Below, one piece after another: positions 49,601 to 62,300 of a DNA stretch of 64,000 nt. The DNA is taken from assembly GCF_000224145.3 (NCBI RefSeq), contig NC_020177.2:4499713-4563712 (forward strand), in the 5' to 3' direction. This stretch comes from Ciona intestinalis. Lineage: Eukaryota > Chordata > Ascidiacea > Phlebobranchia > Cionidae. The notes beneath the pieces are model-generated. The model did no database searches. It was not told the DNA's origin and saw only the letters and a list, made by a program, of their open reading frames with translations. Both the position numbers and the translations under genes were made by a program. Within the stretch, counting starts at the first letter, position 1. Every line of letters begins with the position of its first letter.

Positions 49601-52600
49601 TTACATATGTGTTAAGCTGTATGCGGGCACCATGTGTATGAAACAGACCACCTTTTACAACCTATTATGACTGTCCTGTCACGCGAGAATAAAATAATTT
49701 ATATTTAATTATTTTTATCGTATACCATACGCTAGCATAGTGGTATGTTATATTTGTGTTGTGTTTTTTCATGTAAACCTATGATTTATAACCATGATTT
49801 TTTATCACTTTTTTACAACCTTATTACAGAACTGTCTCGAAATGGAATGTTGTATCGTTCGTTTATTTGTCGACTTCGATGCTTGCTTGACAACTCTTCA
49901 GGATTTTTGGTAAGTTTAAAAATATAAAACATTTTTTTGTCTATTCTAAAACGGTAACAAAGATTACGTTAAATAAAAAACGAAGAGATAAGATATAGCA
50001 GCAAACGAGTAGTTTTTAAAATCCTGCTACAGGTTTGATATTTGCATACAGTTTGCAAGTTATTTCCATATTAATAGTTTAATGATCATTTTCTATTTGG
50101 ATAGGCACTTCACTTTACTGGCCATTTGCGGCTGATTCCTGGCCAGAACAGAAGAGGGGAACAGAACATTCTTCTTCCTCCAGAGCAAGCTCTTTTCCTT
50201 TACGCAACGCCACTTCAAAGTCCTTCAATCCTTGAAATTCGCACGAAGAATTTCATCTTCCGAACAAAGCACAAACTGGATTACACCCCACTGGGAGTCG
50301 ATGCCAAGTGAGTATTGTGTTGGTGGAAATAGAGTTTTCACATTTTAATAGTGCATTAAATTGAGATATGATTGGTACTTAATGCAACATACACAATGTT
50401 GTATATGAATTTCGCAATTGCCACTGTACTGACAAAACATAGAATTGTGGGTTATAGTTTTTGATTTGAACCATAGTAACCAGGGTCAAAGCTCTTTGAT
50501 GCTAGTCTTCTACAATTACCTTCATGCATGCCTAAATTAGTAACTATACAGAAAAAGAGATACAAACTGGCATGTTACTTGATAATCTGCATGCAGGTTA
50601 TTAAACCACCACATATGGTGTGTAATTAAACATCAATATTACAAGATTAAAGTGCCTAACATGAGGATTTCTAAACTTCAATCTTCTGAAATTGTCTGCA
50701 ACCCTTCATGGTAGTATATGTAGTGTAATACATGCAGTACTTTGTGGAAAGTGTGTAAACAACCAATAAAGTTTGTTCCCCTTTATGAGATTCTAATTAC
50801 CAGTTTGAAAAGTCTTGGTTTAGTTTGTAAGAATATTTAAGTTGGTCTATGATAGTTAACCATGTTTTACGACAAATTGTTTAGGGGGAAGATTGTTCTT
50901 GGGTATACAGAGCAACAACTACGGCAAAGATCAGGATATGAGTTCGTTCATTCTGCAGATATGATGCATTGTGCTGATGCTCATACAAAGTGTGGGTATC
51001 AACCATATGTTTTGCATTTGATTACTACATATGCAGCATACATGTACCACGCAATAAATAATAACAAAAATAAAAAAAAAACATCCACAAAATTATCACT
51101 CACTAAGTTACATCTGTGGTAACTTATAAGCAGGCATGTGGTGTATGAAACAGAACACCTGTGTTGTGGACTGTTCTTGCCCCACCACATGAGTGTAGTT
51201 CAATTACATTTATTTAATTTATTTACAGTGCTGCGCATCAATTAACCAATTTTTTTGCAGTGATGCGCAAAGGTGAAAGTGGGTTAACAGTATTCCGTCT
51301 TCTACATAAAAACAACAAGTGGATTTGGGTGACAGCCTCAGCCCGCTTGGTTTTCAGGAATAATCGGCCAGATTATATCATATCTACACACAGACCTATT
51401 CCGTGAGTATTTTGCCAGATTATAATATATTTTCAAATATTTGCTTCAAACCAGTGGTTTCTTATGCGCGATTTAAATTGTCAGCTGTGCTGTACAAAAA
51501 CATAAAAAATCCCCCCAAAAAAATCTCCTATAAAGTTACATATATGATAACTCGTAAGCGAGCACAAGGTATATGAAACAAGACACCCATGTTATAACGA
51601 CTAACCTTGTCCTGGGGATAAATAAAATGCCCTCACTTATTCGTTATTTTTCTTGTTGCTGCATAGAAAGTGCCAATGTAAATGCTTGTTGTGTCATGTG
51701 TCTGGTAATCTAGATTTTACTTGGCAATAACATGTGTTTGGGTTGTCAAAGTATTTAAGTCCTTATCTTCTTATTGGTTGTATTACAAACAATTCCTAAC
51801 TTAGCCAGGCAGTCTAGACAGCCCTGGATTTCATTCTTTAGAATCAATTAATGGTTAACTTACTTTAGAACCGATAACAAAACAAATCTGAAGACATTAA
51901 TAGCTATATATGTTGTAGCTGCTAGGGCGTCCAAGATCTCTCCTACAAATTTATTGCTTCAACTCATTGTTTACTAGTCTGGTTGTTCATATTGTCAGCA
52001 TACAAAAAAATTACTTTTAAAGGTACATGTTTGATAACTTGCTGGCATGAGTGATATGAAACAGAACATCGTGTTGTAACGACTCTCGTTTTTCGGCCAT
52101 GTGAGGATAGATTGGGTTATGTTAAAATTATAAGGACACAAATTAGAGAAAAATGCAGGACTTCTTCACCTATTTAAAATTCAATCACTAAACATCTTTT
52201 TTTTTGAAATAGGGATCAAGAGGGAGAAGAACACATGAAGAAAAGAACAAATGCTTTTCGATTTGACTTCACAGGGCAAGCTATTCTGTATGGGGATGTT
52301 AACCCCATTGGCACAGGGGGAGGACCTGAGAAAAATCCTATTAAAGATAATGATCAGCCTGGTGGCAAGAGACCAAGGTACACAAATAACGTGGATTCAC
52401 CACCCACAGATAGAATGACATTGTATGGAGCGCAATCTATGCAGCGCATGGACATTTATGTCGGTAATTTGCCGAACCAGACCAATGAGGTATTCTGCAA
52501 TAATGTCAGTAATGAAGAAGCAATAAAGCAAGAACAGATTGAGCTGGCTCTTCTGCAGGATAATGGTCCTCTTACCAATACTTCAGATATTGTGTTTTAC

Positions 52601-55174
52601 CCTATGGGAACAGAAGTCCCTCCAGAAAACCAGCATCCACGTGGTCAAATCCCATTGAACAATGGCTTACAACAGGACCACATGTTTCAAAATCCAAATG
52701 CTTCAGTCCCAGCCCAGTACCCTGTGGAGCCACCAAGGTTGTACCATCCTCCTGTCAATAACCAGAACACAGAAGCACAGGGATACCACGAACCGCAGCC
52801 CAATGATAATTATTCTGGAAACCAATTGAAACGTCCTTACCAAGCATGCTCAAAAATGGATTCCCAAGCAAGCCAGCAGTGGAACACCCAAGCCCAAACG
52901 CAGACCCAAAACTGGGTTGCTCAGAAACAAATGGTTGTTGGGGGAATGCAGCATACTGCCAAGCACGAGCAAGATGTTTCTCCTACACCATTCCCAAATT
53001 TTCAACAAGAAGCACAGGTTAATGATGCCAATGTTACAAATATGAATCTCTACTTCCAACCAAATGCTAACCACAACCAACAAGCAGGGCCGCAGGGATA
53101 TGAGAAGTACCCTGTCCACTCCAATCCTAATGAACCTTCTGTAATGGACGCTTTATCAATAAAATCTATGATGAAAACTGTCGACTACGGAGTAAGTGGT
53201 GTTTTCGTTAAGCTTAATGTGATTTAAATAAGCACCCTGTATGTATTAATGTTCCAATTGGTTAGAACCCTTGCTTCGTAAACATGAAGATATAGGGTTC
53301 AAGGCTGTAGGTTTGGCAAAAATACTTAAACAATATTTTCTCCAAACCAGTTCTGAGCTGTCCTAGTTGACAGCCATGTAAAAACTGAATATTCACTCAC
53401 GAAGTTATACACGCGGCAACTTGCAAGGGAGCATGATATTAATAAATGACACAACAGATTAGCCATTGAACGAATATTTACATTATGCCTGGTAGCAGAA
53501 GTAACAGAATATTTACAACATATGTTTTTAACTGCAGCCTGGTCAGAGCTGCAGCAATGAGGACAATCTGAACTGGAATTCTCCACAGCTTATTGGCTAT
53601 CAGGACAACACTGTACAGTTTGATCTCCAGAAAATTGCAAGGGATTTCCAGGTAAAGCTTTTATTAATTACACTGTGGTCTGTCATAGTGGTTTGCGTAC
53701 CTTGCCAACATATATACTATCATTTTTCATATGCTTGTATGTTTACATTACATGATAGGTGGTATATAGCGAATGTACAGCATGTATTGTACAGACCTAA
53801 GTCTTAATATGTTATTTTTGTATGCATAAAATTTTACATTAAAAGTATAAACTAAAACTAAAAGGCGTTGGTCCAACCTAGGCTTAAACTTCATGTTCAT
53901 TGACAAGTCCAACTCAAAGTCCATACCCATAACAGTGTTATAAGAAAGTCCTACTTTTCTAGACCACTAATCCTATGTCGCAAGTCCAACAATACATTGA
54001 AAGAAACCCAGCCCATGCTATGGCTATTGCTACGGGAAATATGCCTGAAAGTGGGATGCCAAAACTGCACAGTGACAAAGTAAAAGGTGAGATTATAGTG
54101 TATAAATGTCCTAAAAAGGTGATGGTTGGTGTAGGTTTTTTGGTTATGATGCCAGCTCTCTATCCTTAGCCTACTCCTAATATTAATAATAAGTGATACC
54201 GATTTCTTTTTCCAGTTTACATGCCAAGTTGTCAATATAGTCAATCTGTTCCTGACAATGGACAAATGGCCATGGTAAGTTATTATGTGATATTAAAATG
54301 TCTAATTTTCTGGTCATAATGTCTACCAAATATAAGAGTTAAAACTTTTAAAAAATTAAGGTATTGTTTTTCCTTACTAGTGTATCTTTATTGTGTGCAT
54401 GTGTGTGTGGTACCCCAATCCTTTATTACCTTGTCTAAACCACTGTTTAAAAATTCATGCTTCTATGTTTCATTACGCAAAATTGTAAACACAAGTTGTT
54501 TATTGCAGATTGATCAAACTAGTCCATGTTCTTCTATGAGCACAGGTAGCAGAGTTTTATCTGCCAAGTCCTTACAGGATGCACAACCTATGTCCGATTC
54601 AAGTCAAGGACCAGGCTCTTCTGGTGAGTTGTAATCTAATGTAACTTGCTTATCCTTGCGTGGCCGGGCAACAATAGCTGTTATAGCGCAGGTTTTCTGT
54701 TTCATACAGCTTTGTGCCAGCTTATGACTTACCATGTATGTAACTTTGTGGGTGATTATTTTTAGAAATACTTGTTCTTATCAATATTACAAAAGTTAGA
54801 TTAGTTAACTCATTCACACAAAGCTGCATACAAGTTAACTCACAAGCAGACATATGAAGACACCATGCATGTTGTAAAATGCATCTGTGTTATGTTATCA
54901 CCAATGTCAACAAGTAGGTTAAATTTTCCATATGTGCAAACGATAGTTTGTGTGTGCATAGCTGTGCACATATTACACACAATGCATTAATGTTTACTTT
55001 CATATCGGAAGCTTGAAGTTGCCTTTGTTTGAAAGGGCGCTGTTTGATTTTTAACAATGCCATACATTTTAACCTATTAATTTAGCTGTATGCATTTTTG
55101 TACAACTTTTAATATGCAAACTTTATAACAAAATTGTTTTAACAGGTTATCAGGGTAGTATGCAATCCAATTAG
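43655..55174 (+). CDS. AHR: aryl hydrocarbon receptor (bHLH-PAS transcription factor)
   Basis: Fifteen exons: 43655-43737, 44961-45145, 48408-48517, 48933-49022, 49335-49512, 49830-49909, 50105-50307, 50885-50991, 51261-51402, 52213-53191, 53538-53651, 53963-54086, 54216-54274, 54509-54623, 55146-55174; phases agree, 865 residues. Residues ~37-85 are the bHLH ([20 protein letters not shown]...[15 protein letters not shown]) after a basic [11 protein letters not shown] tract. PAS-A runs ~118-280 ([29 protein letters not shown]). PAS-B, the ligand pocket, ~280-395 ([51 protein letters not shown]). The long exon 52213-53191 and those after it give an Asn/Gln/Pro-rich transactivation tail. With ARNT the protein binds GCGTG-containing elements and switches on CYP1-type genes; one lies just upstream here. 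Introns carry many SINE tails and MITEs. Confidence 0.95.
44743..44932 (-). repeat. old MITE copy in AHR intron 1 (orientation B)
   Basis: Left end AGCAAGAAAGGACATGTTTT, interior CATTGTTGATCGTTTAAAAC, right end CCCATCCTACCCCACAGTAT; ends 29 bp before exon 2. Confidence 0.65.
45241..45392 (+). repeat. degraded MITE copy in AHR intron 2 (orientation A)
   Basis: GTACTGCGGGGTATATC at the left, then CGTGTATTAAACAATTAACA and CGTCGTGAGGATAG, then GTGTCACATCTCTCGC. Ends are poor. Confidence 0.55.
45983..46177 (-). repeat. MITE copy in AHR intron 2 (orientation B)
   Basis: Near consensus: TAGTAGGGTGGGGGAAGATG to GTCCCATCTTCCCCTACCCC. Confidence 0.9.
46600..47560. other. CpG-rich block within AHR intron 2
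   Basis: This part of a 3.3-kb AT-rich intron has many CpGs, several GCGTG/CACGC cores (47360-47460) and the palindromic E-box TCACGTGA (47534-47541). A short Arg/Lys-rich open frame (46661-46864) lies in it but has no family resemblance. It reads more like an intronic regulatory module or alternative first exon than a gene. Function is inferred. Confidence 0.3.
48781..48875 (+). repeat. SINE tail in AHR intron
   Basis: GGTACATGGTAACTTGTAAG, then GATGTATGAACACCC and CTGTCACGCGAGAATAAA; matches the 3' half of the element at 49059-49290. Confidence 0.65.
49059..49290 (+). repeat. full-length tRNA-derived SINE in AHR intron 4
   Basis: The head GATGCCGTGGCATAGTGGTT contains a polymerase III A box (TGGCATAGTGG); GGGTTCAAGAATT about 45 bp on resembles a B box. 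The body has GTCTCTGTGGGCAGGACACT; the tail has AAAGTTGTGGTAACTGATAA then GTGTGTGAAAAGGAACAC. Other copies in the window are mostly the tail alone. Confidence 0.7.
49597..49720 (+). repeat. SINE tail in AHR intron
   Basis: AAAGTTACATATGTG, CACCATGTGTATGAAACAGA and CTGTCACGCGAGAATAAAAT match the family tail. Confidence 0.65.
51095..51225 (+). repeat. SINE tail in AHR intron
   Basis: AAGTTACATCTGTGGTAACT, GCAGGCATGTGGTGTATGAA and ACAGAACACC define the tail; the best preserved copy. Confidence 0.7.
51525..51640 (+). repeat. SINE tail in AHR intron
   Basis: AAAGTTACATATATGATAAC, GCGAGCACAAGGTATATGAA and GATAAATAAAATGCC match the family tail. Confidence 0.65.
52015..52130 (+). repeat. SINE tail in AHR intron
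   Basis: GTACATGTTTGATAACTTGC, GTGATATGAAACAGAACATC and GGCCATGTGAGGATAGA match the family tail; ends about 80 bp before the long exon. Confidence 0.6.
53243..53450 (+). repeat. SINE, head and tail, in AHR intron
   Basis: TTGGTTAGAACCCTTGCTTC and ATAGGGTTCAAGGCTGTAG are tRNA-like head parts; GAAGTTATACACGCGGCAAC then GGGAGCATGATAT is the tail. Confidence 0.55.
54645..54770 (-). repeat. SINE tail (minus orientation) in AHR intron
   Basis: TTTCTGTTTCATACAGC, GCCAGCTTATGACTTACC and ATGTATGTAACTTTGTGG are the complement of the family tail. Confidence 0.6.
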
Positions 55175-56344
55175 AAAAAAAGAATTCTGCAAGAGTATTG
55201 AAACTGTACATTTGTACATTCTTTCAACTATATTGTGCAATGGATGTTAAACATCTACTTTGGAAATTTTACCCGTTATATAGATTTCACATTTCCCTGT
55301 GATTTGTTAAGTGCTATCTCTACATTGGTGCTACTTTGTATGTCAATCCCTTCACAAATTACCAAAGACATTATTTACATTGCTTCCCTGTTGTATCACC
55401 ACACCTACAAAAGTTGATCGTTACTTTTTCGTTCCTGTGCCAATCCCACTTAGTATAGGGGCCTAACCAACCTACAATACTGTAGTATTCGTAAGCTATA
55501 AAACACCAAAGCGACTTGAACAATGTATGCCTGTATACACCTAGCCTTTGTCCCAATAGTTAGACAAGTTTAAGTCGCTCATGTTTTTAGATTTTCTTGC
55601 AATGCTTTTTCTGCTTGCATTATTTCATATGTTTCTGATAATTAAGTCGTGTATTTACGCTGCCCAATCTACATTTGCTTGTAGAGAGATTTTCATTTTC
55701 TCCCACACATTGCTGTTGATCACGAATTGTAAAATAACTGAGTTACGAAACTTTGTAGAGTGTAAGCAAGCAATGTATTCCAAACATCACGAATTGATTA
55801 CGTTTTTGCAGGTGATGCAATGTGGCAAAATATGTCATACCATTGAGAAATGTTCGGTAAAACCTGAGACGTAGAAAAGAGGTATTTTAATCGCTCTGGG
55901 TAAACCGAATTGGGGTAAGGCAAGAAATGGGGTGATGTTCAGTAAGACGACTAATGTAAACCAACCTTTGAAACCCAATTAAAAGGACTTTTATTATTAA
56001 ATATATATTTTCACACGTTATTGGAGTGCCGCTTCTTTCCAACGACACCAAAATTGAGACTTCGGCATAACTAAAACTCGAGATATTTAATTCTAAAGAG
56101 AAGCTAGTTTTAAAACTGTAATAATATGTGATTTTTATGTAAAATTACCGTTACGGTCTAATGATTTTTTTATCTTTTTTTTCTATAAGCAGTGGGGGTA
56201 TATTTCACCGTATTAATGTTGATAAAATAAGTAAGACAGTACTGTACATCTATACCTTTCACTGTATAACTAATTGTGCGAAAACTTGTTGTTTGTAGTC
56301 ACCGTCCAGAAATACTGTTGCAGTTTTTGTGTTTATAAAAAGTA
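55175..56344. other. AHR 3' region and WAPL upstream region
   Basis: AT-rich. No canonical AATAAA found close to the AHR stop, so its 3' end is undefined. No repeat family recognised. The WAPL ATG at 56345 follows a stretch without a TATA box or CpG cluster. Confidence 0.35.
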
Positions 56345-59300
56345 ATGAAGTCGATGAGTAAACGTACCTACAGTCGTAAAAGGAAGGACACAGCTGAAGC
56401 AAAGTTCGATGCTCTGTTTTCAAATGAACCCAAAGATGACGTTGTTACTGTTGAAGTAAAACGCGTTCGCACGGGTCCAAGTACTTTTACTGATTCTCCT
56501 TCTGATTCAAAACTCAGCAAGCGAATATGTAAATCTAAAACAAATGGAAGCTCACCAATGAAAACTGAGTTAGCCCCATTTACAAAGACCAACGAAGTAA
56601 CTTCTGGTAATGTTAAGCAAAGTTTTAGTCCAAACCCCGCACTCATTAAAGTCAATTCTGGTGTAACGAACAGTTCACTTAACAGCACTGTTACTGGTTC
56701 TGTTGGGCAACACCTTTTAAACTCAACTGCACATTCCAAGTATGACATGCTGTTTCAACGAAATGAAAAATCTGCCTCCGACAAGTTTGATGCACTGTTT
56801 GGTGATGGTGGCAGCACAAATAAAACAGACCAAAACCCTAAGTACAAAGCCGAACCTACTATAAAAGATGAATTTGACGATTTATTTGGTTTTGAGACCT
56901 CCCCCTCTAAACAGAATAAGCATTCCACAATCCCAAACTCTCAAGAAAAAGCAGTTCAACTCTCGACTCAAAAACTACAACAGAAATCCCCAATAAAAGG
57001 GGCAACCATGAAAACAGTGGCAGGTCATGTTGTTTTAAACATACATAGAGGGTCTGGTGCTTCTCCAAAGAAAACGCTGGTTCAAAACATTACACAGAAA
57101 TCAAAAAACACCTCGCAGGTTTCAAAATCAACCGTTTTAACGACCAATTCAATTAGGTGTAATAAAACTGTCGGTAAAAACAAAGGTATGTGGCTTTTCA
57201 GAATTGTTACGTCAATAAAGGTACAGCATGCAGAATGCTATAGGCCCAAGTCATGACAGTGAATATCATGGGTTCCAGGCTCGATGCTGCTATCATTGTG
57301 GGTTATCTGTTTCCGTGGCCATCACACTTAACACAAATTGCTTTAAGCCAGTTTTTTACGCAGTATTATTATTATTTATAATATAACTTGATTTTGACAA
57401 TTTTATTACAATTTTTGGTTTTACTGTTATCGTTTTATGTTGTTTCTTAATTTTAGTTTTTCTTCTTGTTTAAATTTCAAATTTATTTAGATTTGAAGAG
57501 AGAAACAATCAGTCCAACTTATGACAAGGTATGAATTAGAAACAAGAGCAACCTTGCATACATTTGCACTGTGGACTTTAATGTTTTACTTTTAAGTATC
57601 AGACAAGGTCCAAGGGTCTGCGGCGACCACTATTTGTAACTTGTGTGTTTTTTAATACTGTAAGTTTTGTTTCATTAAAATTTTGTCTTGTTGGTATATT
57701 TGTCCACTTATCTGCAAATGAAGCTGTCTTTGATAACACCTTATTGGGCCACCATAAAATTAGAAACAAAAAGTAATGACTAAAAAGTTTAAGCAAAAAT
57801 CATGTTAAAAAAAATGACGTTTTATTTTTACTTTTAGATAAGTATTACCAAGGCTTCATACAACTCCAGACCATGGATCCCAAGCTCAGAGGAAATATGC
57901 TCGGTACGTGCAGCTGTTTACTAGGAAACACGAAACACCACAGTTTAAAGAAATAGATATAATGGCTTAAAATTATTTCGCATGCCAGCTAAGTCACTGC
58001 TTGCTATGTTGTATAATTGTATTTAATCCATTTTTTCACACACATTCATTGTCAACTTATAAGATAGATTTTGTTATAACTTTTGTACTCAATGTAGTCA
58101 AGAGTAGACCAGTGTTTTTTAACTTATCACAATTAAAAACTTGTAAATTGTTTTTTTTATTTGTGTTTTACATCATTGTATATTTTTTAAAGAAAAGTAA
58201 AATTAAAACCCTTTGGTCTAGACAATTACTTTTGAATTGAGGAAATTGAATGTTGATTTGTTTTTGTACTACACTTGGGAATTAAAATCTTAATATAAAC
58301 TTCCCTAAGCACCAAATAATTGATATGTATATTTCTAAGTTAAAAACTCACAACTTAATGAAAAAACAGTTGTTAAAAACTATTACAGCCAATTGTAGCA
58401 TTATAGTAACATTTTACCACAGATGCTAAACCAGTGTTCTTATTCCTTAACCCTTTGACAGCCATATTTAACAACTAAACCAAATATATTGCAGGAGAAA
58501 AGTGAGTCCTTGTCTTCTTCCCAACCCTCTATGCAAAGCGAGAGCGAAGAGTTTGTTCCTCCCAAGCTCTTTAGATCAGAGACACTGCCAGATAAGATAG
58601 GAGAGAGCATCGTAACTTCCATCAAATGCAGGAAAGAAGCAAAGGCGGTAAGACATTTTATGGGGTAATGGGCCAATCGTGGCCTAAATCCTTGGGCCCA
58701 TGGCGTGCTACGCTGTGGGACCTTACCCACATAGAATAGGAGACATTTCATGGTCCTAACTTCTCATGATTTATCTATGTTCTCATATGCAAAATAATGG
58801 CCCAGCTAAAGGACCTGATTTTTATGGCACAGTAGGCCTGCCTCTTGTATACTCTTGGTCTCTTGATACATATAATGTTTCCATTTATGGATGGAGCCAT
58901 ACATATAGGCATGCCGGGGGTCAGAGGTGTTTTGAAGTATTTCTGAGTTGTACCATTACCCCACTACCCAGGAATGTAGACAAGATGCCTACAGTTTTTC
59001 AAATGCTAAGCGACTGGGTGTGTCACATAATGTCAATAATACATGTGTTTAAAATTTTCATTTACAAAAAAACACAGCTTTTTTATAGTTTCAAGTATAT
59101 ACAGTAGGGTGGGGGAAGATGGGACACCTATTAACTCTATTTTCCTGCCCTATTTAGTAGTAAACAAAGAACATTCAAAGAAATATAAAACTATATGCCC
59201 AAGACTCGGATTGGTCGTTGTTAATTGTTTAAAACACGATCAGGATATTCGGACATTATGTGCTAAAGGTGACCCATCTTCCCCCACCCCACTCTCTCTC

Positions 59301-62300
59301 TCTATATATATATATCCATATAATTTTCCACACAGTACTTCACTGTGGTGAAGCACGTCAAGAATTATCAGAACTGTCTTGAAGAAGGGGAAGCTCAAGA
59401 ATTTGAGGATGAAGTGAATTACCTTCTTGAAGGTCTCCAATCCTCCCAACCAGTATCTGTACGGTAAGTGTAATGTTAAAATACGGACTGTGTTTAATGT
59501 TAAAAACGCGTTAATCAAATGAAGTATGTGTTTAACTTCTACAACCCTTAAAACATATCAAATATTATACATTTGTGCACATTTACTGGCAGTGCTTATG
59601 GTTATGTATTGCTTATATTTTTTTGCATACATACAGTTAGGGGCTTAGATGGTCCATGTTTTTATTCTCTTTTATCGTCCTGTTTGGCAGTAAATAAAGA
59701 AGACAATTAATTAACCTTAACCCGATGATCCTAGAAGAGTGTTGATATTTGTTAAAAAGCGATAAGAAAATATAGGATATTATGTGCCAACAGTATCTAT
59801 CTTACCCCACAATACAATATCTTCTGATCTAGCTTTATATATCACTGTCCAATTACTTAACTAGTTCTTTCACACAGCTGTCTATCGTTGACAAACCTCG
59901 CAGGCAAGTGTCAACAACCATCATTCCGTTTATATCTTCGTGCACATAATGTTCCAAAGAAGATATTTTCTTATCTAACAGACGCAATTCAAAACAAGGT
60001 AAAAAATTTACAAGGTTTCCCAAAAACTCATGCAATGTACTTTTACTCTGCTTAGTTGTACAGATACCAAACGATAAGCTAAAATCTGGGGTGACCTTGT
60101 TAAAATGCAGTTAAACTTATAGTTGTCAGTCGAACTACATAGGAAACCTCATTGATTAATGTGGACCTATGTGGTAAATGCAATATACTTTGGCTCTGCT
60201 TGTTTGTGTTCTCACCTAATAGCTAAATATAAGCTGTTAGGTTTTTTACTGACTGGCAAAAACATAAGATATCACTCCTGTTCCAAAGTTTAACACGGCA
60301 CTTTAGGCACCTTACAGTTTATAGTTATTGAATGTAAGAAAACCTATAAGACACCTTTTCGCAGTGTCTGAGCCTTGCTTTGCTAGGTTCTATCATTTTT
60401 TATTGTTTTTTTTTTATGTAAAAATAAACATAATGAGTCATGGTTCAAAATTTAATGTCACCTTCGGCGCCCTTACCGTTATACTTATGACTATGGTTAC
60501 CGTTACGGTTAGTGGTGGTGTATACGGTAAAAACATTTATTTAAGACACCTTTGCAATACACAGTGTCTGAGCCTCGCTACTGCTTCCCTTCTCTTCATG
60601 TTAAGTCGTGATCGAAGAATGGAAATTGACAAACCCACCCTTCAACTTCTACTCTCTCTACTTGATCCACTGGACAGGGAGTCAAATAATGCTGGTCAAG
60701 AAACACCTGGTGAGTAGATATAGTGTGTTTTACTCCCTTTAAATTAGGAACAAACTTATGTAAGTTGCTTTTTGAACCACTTCAAATTTTAGGTTAACTT
60801 GTGTTTACTAGAGTAGATATAAACAGACATGTTTGTTTTTGTCTATCACATGAACTATGGTATATATATGTGATAACACTTACTGTCAACAACTGGTGTG
60901 TAATAATGGATAATTGTCACTTGTTTGGCTGCAACTATATTAGAATTTAACGCACTTCTGATCTCTGGTTTTTACAAGATTATACTATTTTATATTGTGA
61001 AAAAGTTGTTAAAGTCTGATTTATATGAAGTAGTGATATGCAATGAAATGATTATAAATTGCTTTATTGCCACTGCTATAAATAACAAACGTGCTAAATG
61101 AGAATTTGGCATGGTTAGTTTGCCAAACTTATAGTGTAGTCATTGTACATAAAAGGTCATACATTCATAGTTGTCATTCTATCAGTTCCTTAATTACAAC
61201 GCAGTCAATTTACTGTTGCTTGCCCCAGACACTTAATCAGACAGTCTTTACTTCTGCCATGTAAAAATCAATGATTGCGTCATCTTTATTTCAATTGTGA
61301 TCAATAAACTAAATGGTTTTTGGACAAACCACATTGGTGCTGTCATGCCAATATATAAACATGTGTGTATGTTGCCAAGAAATACTACTGAAGTGTGTAA
61401 CTCAGTCAGTATAATTACAACTTATGTGGCAATATATGGCAAGTTTACGTTCCGTAGATATTTTCCAAGCTCACACTTTGTGTATGTGTTAGAGGTACCT
61501 TTGCCAATGAATCTCGTTTTTTAGTCATGTGATACAATCCCTAAACTAAAGTGTAGGCAAATACCCTGATCTATATTCTTATAAGATCTATGTCAAATTG
61601 GCATTGATTCCCTACCACTATTTTTTTGTAGCAGTTACATTGCATTTATCAATGTCACTATATACTTCATGACCTAATATAGCCCTGGAGACTCGTATAA
61701 AAGTACGTCGGCAACCAGTTTTAGCGTTTATCGCCCGCAATTTTTGCAATTTCGCGTCTGCAGTATGAAAATATTTTGTTTAAAAACAATTTTTTTTGCG
61801 GTTTTTTCTACATCGTCGGCAATAAACTGCCAACGGTTGGTCCAAATGCGTCAGCAAAACCGTCGGCAATTGCTGATTGCCGCGTGAGTCTCCAGGGCTG
61901 TATATATATAAATAAAGAAAAGCTATTTTGACCTGAATCTTTTAAAACTATTATCCTTTTTTTGCAGCAGAAACAAATAAAGAGAAATCGGCGACCAAGT
62001 ACAGATTCTTCAAGAGTAAAGATAAATCTTCCCAGTTAGAAGAGGAGGCGAGGAACATGAGGTCTGTGGAACAAAAGATCCTCACCATGGTGAAAGGATG
62101 CAGCGATAATCTTATCAATGAAAATGTTGTTTCTGTAAGTTATGTTTCAGTATTTAGTACTTCTGAGTCACATTTTATTGAATTTTTAACAAAATATAGA
62201 GTTACATAGTTGAAATATAGTTACACTTATTATATTTGTCTAAAATAAAGGAACCTCATTGATTAATGTGGTGAATGCGATATACTTTCGCTCTGATTGT

